From NCBI GenBank assembly GCA_027578815.1, contig JANBTH010000358.1, positions 1 through 19,456 of the forward strand: 19,456 bases of DNA. Reading direction: 5' to 3'. Below the pieces are notes generated by a model. The model ran no database searches. It saw nothing but the letters and a program-made list of their open reading frames with translations, and was not told the origin of the DNA. Positions 15,944 through 19,456 of this stretch are shown here, piece after piece. A program made the position numbers and the translations under genes. The first letter of the stretch is position 1. Every line of letters begins with the position of its first letter. This stretch comes from Coemansia sp. RSA 1804. Lineage: Eukaryota > Kickxellomycota > Kickxellomycetes > Kickxellales > Kickxellaceae.

Positions 15944-16507
15944 CTAGGATGTTTTCTTCGTGTCTAGCTTGTCCGTCTGCGTCTCTGTCGAGCCGTCGGA
16001 CGCCTCAGACACGTAGCCCACGGCCTTCTCCTCGGTCTGCAGGAACACAAGGCCAGCAGCAATAAGCGACGCCCCGCACCACCACCTCAGCGACAGAGCA
16101 TCGCCAAACAGCCGCACGCCCAGAAGCGCGGTGGCAGCAAAGTTGCTGACGGTCTGGACCATCATCACACGCGCAGTCGAGTCGCCGTACCGCAGCGCCT
16201 TTGTGAAAAACAGCCACATCAGAAAGTTGCACGCTCCAACAAACGCAACAAGCAGTGCGCGCGATACCACAGCAACCGTGCCTGCGCTGGCTCCCGACAG
16301 CGCCTGCTGAACCGCCATCGACACACTGGCGCTGGCTGTCTCCTCGCCGCTGACCACCGCCAGCTTGGCGCCCACGCTGCTCAGGCTGGCAAACACGCCG
16401 CCGACGAATGCAAACAGGGTGGATGTTGCCGGCATGTACTTGTACTCCTCTGGGCTGTACTTGCTTGGGTACTGGCGCCCAAAGTGGTCGGCGTGTATTT
16501 CGGACAT
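15944..16507 (-). CDS. TMEM42: TMEM42-like small EamA-type membrane protein
   Basis: This 187-residue protein has four hydrophobic helices (about 28-52, 82-103, 111-133, 141-157), a half-size version of the drug/metabolite transporter (EamA) fold. The stretch CNFLMWLFFTKALRYGDSTA (93-112), followed by VQTVSNFAATALLG and WWCGASLIAAGLVFL, matches my recollection of animal TMEM42, which has NALMWTLFVKALRYS, SNF and a WW-G-SL block. Proteins this short usually need to dimerise to make a transporter; the substrate is unknown. The hydrophilic tail (158-187) is probably cytosolic. The frame stays open upstream to 16921, but 16507 is its first ATG. The Ala/Ser-rich loop (55-77) between helices 1 and 2 is poorly conserved. 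Confidence 0.83.
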   Translation of the reverse strand: MSEIHADHFGRQYPSKYSPEEYKYMPATSTLFAFVGGVFASLSSVGAKLAVVSGEETASASVSMAVQQALSGASAGTVAVVSRALLVAFVGACNFLMWLFFTKALRYGDSTARVMMVQTVSNFAATALLGVRLFGDALSLRWWCGASLIAAGLVFLQTEEKAVGYVSEASDGSTETQTDKLDTKKTS

Positions 16508-16908
16508 TTGCTGTTTTGTTGTTTGTTCGGGTAAATTAGTAAAAGAAAAAGGGAAAAAGAAAAAGAGGAGTGCTGAATAAAGTTGAAGCAGAAAAGAAAG
16601 AAGAGGAGCTGGGCCAACGGAGGTGTTGAATAGAGGTACAGTTGCGGGGCTTGAAGGAATAGGAACAACAAACAGCCCATCATCTCCTTGCTCAGGCTGC
16701 CAGCCAAGGTGGTCTGATTTTGCTCTCGCATAAACACGCACGTTCCAGGAGCCACCAGACTCTGTTTCCTTACTCCGTGGGTCTTTTTCCTTTGCAAGGA
16801 GATGAAAGATAGTAGCTTCAAATAAAACAAACAAGGAAGTGAAAAGGGGGAGGAGTGTTGGAGGAGGATCGGAGCGTTGGATGCGGGTTGCCAGAAGGAA
16901 GAGCAATG
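16508..16908 (-). promoter_or_regulatory. TMEM42-like promoter / pyrimidine-rich leader
   Basis: About 400 bp between the two tandem minus-strand genes. On the plus strand 16541-16612 is almost all purine, so the TMEM42 sense strand has a long T/C tract just before its start codon. The right part should contain the 3' UTR of the upstream low-complexity gene. No clear TATA box or minus-strand AATAAA was seen. The overlapping long frames here start only with GTG or TTG and were not called. Confidence 0.5.
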
Positions 16909-19140
16909 CTACAGAGCGCACACAGCCGACGTCGCCGTGCTCTGCCCAGCGGTGACACTCCGGGCAGCAAGCGGCGGCGGCGACGATGACTCTGATTCAG
17001 ACGCATTGGCAGCAGAGTCTGACTGCGCATCGGCATCAAGCTTGGCCTCATCGTCCTCGGAATCCTCGTCTTCCTCCAGGATGCTGTCAAAGCGCGACGT
17101 CGGATGCGCTGAAGGAGTTGGCGAAGCTCCAGCCGCAGGTGCCGCAGACGACGACGGTGCCACGCCAGAGTCGGCGGTGGCAGATGGCACCGCTTCTGAT
17201 GGGGCGGCGGATGCAGTCGCAGACACAGTTGTGGTTTCAAGTCCTGCCTCAGATGCAGAAGCAGCCGCCGTCTCCGTCGCCGACAGCGGAGGCGTGGGAA
17301 CCGCGGTCTCGCGGTCTCTTGGGCCGGCAGGCTTGGTGCCGCCGAGCTTGCGCATCGACTCAATCATGTCCTGGAGCCGCCGCATGGCCACTGTTTCAGA
17401 GCGTGTTTGGTCCGCAGCATTGGCGTCAGCAGGCGCCTTCTCGTCGGCGGCACTTGTTGGAGTTGCAAGCGCTGCAGCGGTGGGCGGAGCGGATGTAGCC
17501 GCCGACTGGTCTTCAACGCCGGGCTTCTGGAACATGATGGCAGGGATGCGAATCGTGTTGTTCGGATCAACCGCAAGCCCAGTGCTCGACACAGAAGCCC
17601 TGCGCGATGCAAAGTACCCGCCGCTCGCGAATGCTCCAGGCTGCCCAGTCGCCGACCCATTCGACTGTGTGCGCGACAGAGCCGGCAGCTGCGGTGCTAG
17701 AGCGTTTCCTGGCCGCGACTGCAACATTGATATGCGCAGCCCGGCCGTGCTGCTGTGAGTCAGCACCGACTGGCTGCGCCCACGCATCCCGGCCAGCGCA
17801 CCCAGAGCTGGGGCACTGAGAGGCGGGTGGTGCATTCCTGCGTGGTCAGCCACTCCCACCGACGTTGCCGACGACAGCCGCCGCATCGCCGCCGGCGCAT
17901 TGTAGCTCGGCTGCCGGCTCTGACCCGCACTTGCGCTGTAGAGCTGAGTCTGGGGGTGGTGTATGTAGTCAGCGCTGCCGTGCGACTGTGGCAAGAATGA
18001 TCTGGCCGTCGAGCGAAGCTGTGTGGATGTCATCGAGCGCTGGCGGAACGACGGCGGTGCAGCGTTGTTGTAAGCGGAGTGTGCAGACGGCGGCTGGTAC
18101 GCGTAGCCTGCTGGGGATGGCGACGTGACAGACCGTGTGTTTGCCAGCAGATGCGATGTCGGCGCAAAGTACGCACCAGAGGCAGACTGCGGTGCCGACA
18201 TCATCGGCGCTCCCAGCCCAAGCGCCATGGGTCCGTCGCCGTACTGCGCAACTGGGAATCTAGCACGCGGCGGCGCAAAGTTGCCCACCGACGAGCGACG
18301 CTGCTGCACGTCGCTGGCCAGAAAGCGAGGCGCTCCAGCGTGGAAACCCGGGTGCATGGCGTGCTGCTGCTGCTGCTGCTGCTGCTGGAGCTGATGATCC
18401 TCGTTGGCCGTCGGCCCAAAGTACACGCGTGCCCGCCCGTTCTCGCCTGGCACAATCATCGCCATCGACAGCGTGCTGCCAGAAGAGCTCTTGATGTACT
18501 GCGCCGGGGATCTTGGCGCTGTTGCCTGCGACTGCGACAGTGAAGATGATGCTCGAGACGACGCCCCCGTCTCGCTGCCTGCAACCGCATTCCGCTGCTG
18601 CCTAGACTTGCCCCGGCCTTTCTTCTTGCCGCTCTTTGCTGATTGTTTCTTGGGCGCCCCATCGCTATTCGACGATTCTGCTGCTGCTGCTGTCTCCGCC
18701 GCCTCTCCAGCAGCCGTGCCAGAAACGGCCGATGTCTCCGTGCTAGCTGTAGCTGGGTTCTTTTGTTTTGTCGGTCTTTTCTTTGTCGACTTCTTGCGGG
18801 TGGCCTGCGTATTGTTGTTGGTTGCTGCATTAGTGTCGCTGAATGCTGTCGTGGCGGTCTGTGTGGCGGTGGCTGTGGATGCTTTGCCATCGCTGCCATC
18901 GCCGCCGTTGCTGTTGCTGTTGCTGAGCTCGTTCTGTTTGCTGTTCTTGTTATGGCGGCTCTTTTTAGGCTGTGCCGGCTTTGCTGGCCTGTGCTTGGTC
19001 TCGCATGCATTGCTTTTGTCGCTGCCTGCTACCTTTGCTACTGCTCCTGCTGCTGCTGTTGACGATGATGACAGTGCAGGCGATGCTGAACGTGAGTTGC
19101 CTGCACTAGCTAGAAGTGGGAATGGTTGGGCTGCCGCCAT
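16909..19140 (-). CDS. Low-complexity, RRxS-rich putative phosphoprotein
   Basis: This 743-residue protein matches no domain I recognise. It is mostly disordered: Ala/Ser/Thr-rich, with three Lys-rich patches (51-70, 115-127, 164-183) that could be nuclear-localisation or RNA-binding signals. It has an 8-Gln run (252-259), an Ala/Pro/Ser-rich middle and an acidic C-terminal block (689-708, LEEDEDSEDDEAK). Six or more basic-directed sites stand out: RRSS 281-284, RQRS 366-369, RRLS 420-423, RGRS 453-456, RTQS 490-493 and RRAS 513-516, all fitting PKA or related kinases. PAIMFQ at 533-538 fits the calcineurin PxIxIT pattern. Ordered-looking islands are MAMIVPGENGRARVYFGP (226-243), NTIRIPAIMFQKPG (528-541) and the short helix MRRLQDMIESMRKLG (586-600). 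The frame is open upstream to 19389; ATG 19140 was chosen as the last ATG before the low-complexity protein begins, after a Phe/Leu-rich stretch that looks like translated leader. Confidence 0.75.
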   Translation of the reverse strand: MAAAQPFPLLASAGNSRSASPALSSSSTAAAGAVAKVAGSDKSNACETKHRPAKPAQPKKSRHNKNSKQNELSNSNSNGGDGSDGKASTATATQTATTAFSDTNAATNNNTQATRKKSTKKRPTKQKNPATASTETSAVSGTAAGEAAETAAAAESSNSDGAPKKQSAKSGKKKGRGKSRQQRNAVAGSETGASSRASSSLSQSQATAPRSPAQYIKSSSGSTLSMAMIVPGENGRARVYFGPTANEDHQLQQQQQQQQHAMHPGFHAGAPRFLASDVQQRRSSVGNFAPPRARFPVAQYGDGPMALGLGAPMMSAPQSASGAYFAPTSHLLANTRSVTSPSPAGYAYQPPSAHSAYNNAAPPSFRQRSMTSTQLRSTARSFLPQSHGSADYIHHPQTQLYSASAGQSRQPSYNAPAAMRRLSSATSVGVADHAGMHHPPLSAPALGALAGMRGRSQSVLTHSSTAGLRISMLQSRPGNALAPQLPALSRTQSNGSATGQPGAFASGGYFASRRASVSSTGLAVDPNNTIRIPAIMFQKPGVEDQSAATSAPPTAAALATPTSAADEKAPADANAADQTRSETVAMRRLQDMIESMRKLGGTKPAGPRDRETAVPTPPLSATETAAASASEAGLETTTVSATASAAPSEAVPSATADSGVAPSSSAAPAAGASPTPSAHPTSRFDSILEEDEDSEDDEAKLDADAQSDSAANASESESSSPPPLAARSVTAGQSTATSAVCAL
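18364..18387 (-). repeat. (CAG)8 polyglutamine microsatellite
   Basis: Eight perfect CTG units on the plus strand encode an uninterrupted Gln run on the minus strand, within the low-complexity gene. Pure repeats of this kind usually vary in length between strains. Confidence 0.9.
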
Positions 19141-19456
19141 TGTATTCTCTTGGTCCAAAAGACTGGCAAAAACAAGCGACAAGAAAGAAGGCTGGGATAA
19201 AAAGGGGGAGACGGATAACCTTGAGATAAAAGCGTGTATGCCTTTCGATGAAAAGAAAGAAGACAACAACAACAACAACAACGAAAAGTAGGAGGGAACA
19301 GTGGAAAATGCTCTTTTTTCTTTGTTTAGATTTGGCGTTGGGAATAAACTACAGAAAAGACTGAAAAATAAAAAAGATCGTAGGCACAAAAAAGACCACC
19401 TGACAAATGTTCTGTTTGTTTTTGTATTTTCAAGGATAGACCAAGAGAAGAGTGGA
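19141..19456 (-). promoter_or_regulatory. Leader/promoter of the low-complexity gene
   Basis: The plus strand is purine-rich through most of 19171-19310, so the sense leader is pyrimidine-rich. It contains a (CAA)6 microsatellite (19264-19282), read as TTG units in the sense direction. The promoter probably extends beyond the window edge. No clear TATA box was seen. Confidence 0.5.
19264..19282. repeat. (CAA)6 microsatellite
   Basis: Six perfect CAA units plus one base lie 124 bp upstream of the low-complexity gene's start, probably in its leader. Confidence 0.85.

Noticed and set aside
16877..17758. 293-codon plus-strand Ala/Ser/Asp-rich ORF
   Set aside because: Antisense shadow of the biased 3' part of the low-complexity gene; no domain seen.
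18404..19291. 295-codon plus-strand ORF
   Set aside because: It is antisense to the low-complexity gene; its Cys/Leu/Val-rich product is what Ala/Ser/Thr codons give on the opposite strand.

Overview
The window looks like part of a compact, intron-poor fungal nuclear genome. Eight protein-coding genes can be supported, and every one reads through as a single uninterrupted exon. Three are conserved eukaryotic or fungal housekeeping genes: protoporphyrinogen oxidase, NCA2 and GAR1. Non-coding stretches run from about 0.2 to 1.1 kb, with fungal-style TATA boxes, pyrimidine-rich leaders and occasional AATAAA signals. The mix of NCA2 (fungi and plants), a DUF229 membrane protein and long intronless genes fits an early-diverging fungus, for example Kickxellomycotina. 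That lineage call is inference and cannot be settled from the sequence alone. No mobile elements, rRNA, tRNA or CRISPR were found.

Layout, left to right. Positions 1-737 hold no gene I can support. Positions 738-4355 (minus) encode a 1205-residue membrane protein with an interrupted fibronectin III fold and a long coiled coil. It is divergent, across about 560 bp, from protoporphyrinogen oxidase (4916-6502, plus). After about 970 bp comes NCA2 (7476-9554, plus), a mitochondrial protein. A DUF229 alkaline-phosphatase-like protein with five membrane helices follows (10068-12263, plus). After a 1.1 kb gap there is an orphan seven-helix receptor-like protein (13354-14619, plus), then GAR1 of the H/ACA snoRNP (15111-15770, plus). 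Converging on GAR1 from the right are a TMEM42/EamA-like small membrane protein (15944-16507, minus) and a large low-complexity phosphoprotein-like gene (16909-19140, minus).

Functionally this is an ordinary mixed neighbourhood rather than a pathway cluster. Heme synthesis and NCA2 both concern mitochondria, but adjacency in a fungus is weak evidence for shared function. Several naive longest-ORF starts use GTG or TTG and should be moved to internal ATG codons (PPOX, NCA2, GAR1, TMEM42, the low-complexity gene). I found no convincing new multi-gene system. The most interesting items are the orphan 7TM protein with a dyad-rich promoter, the low-complexity protein with arrayed RRxS sites and a calcineurin-like docking motif, the interrupted fnIII domain, and RRPE-like elements upstream of GAR1 and NCA2.
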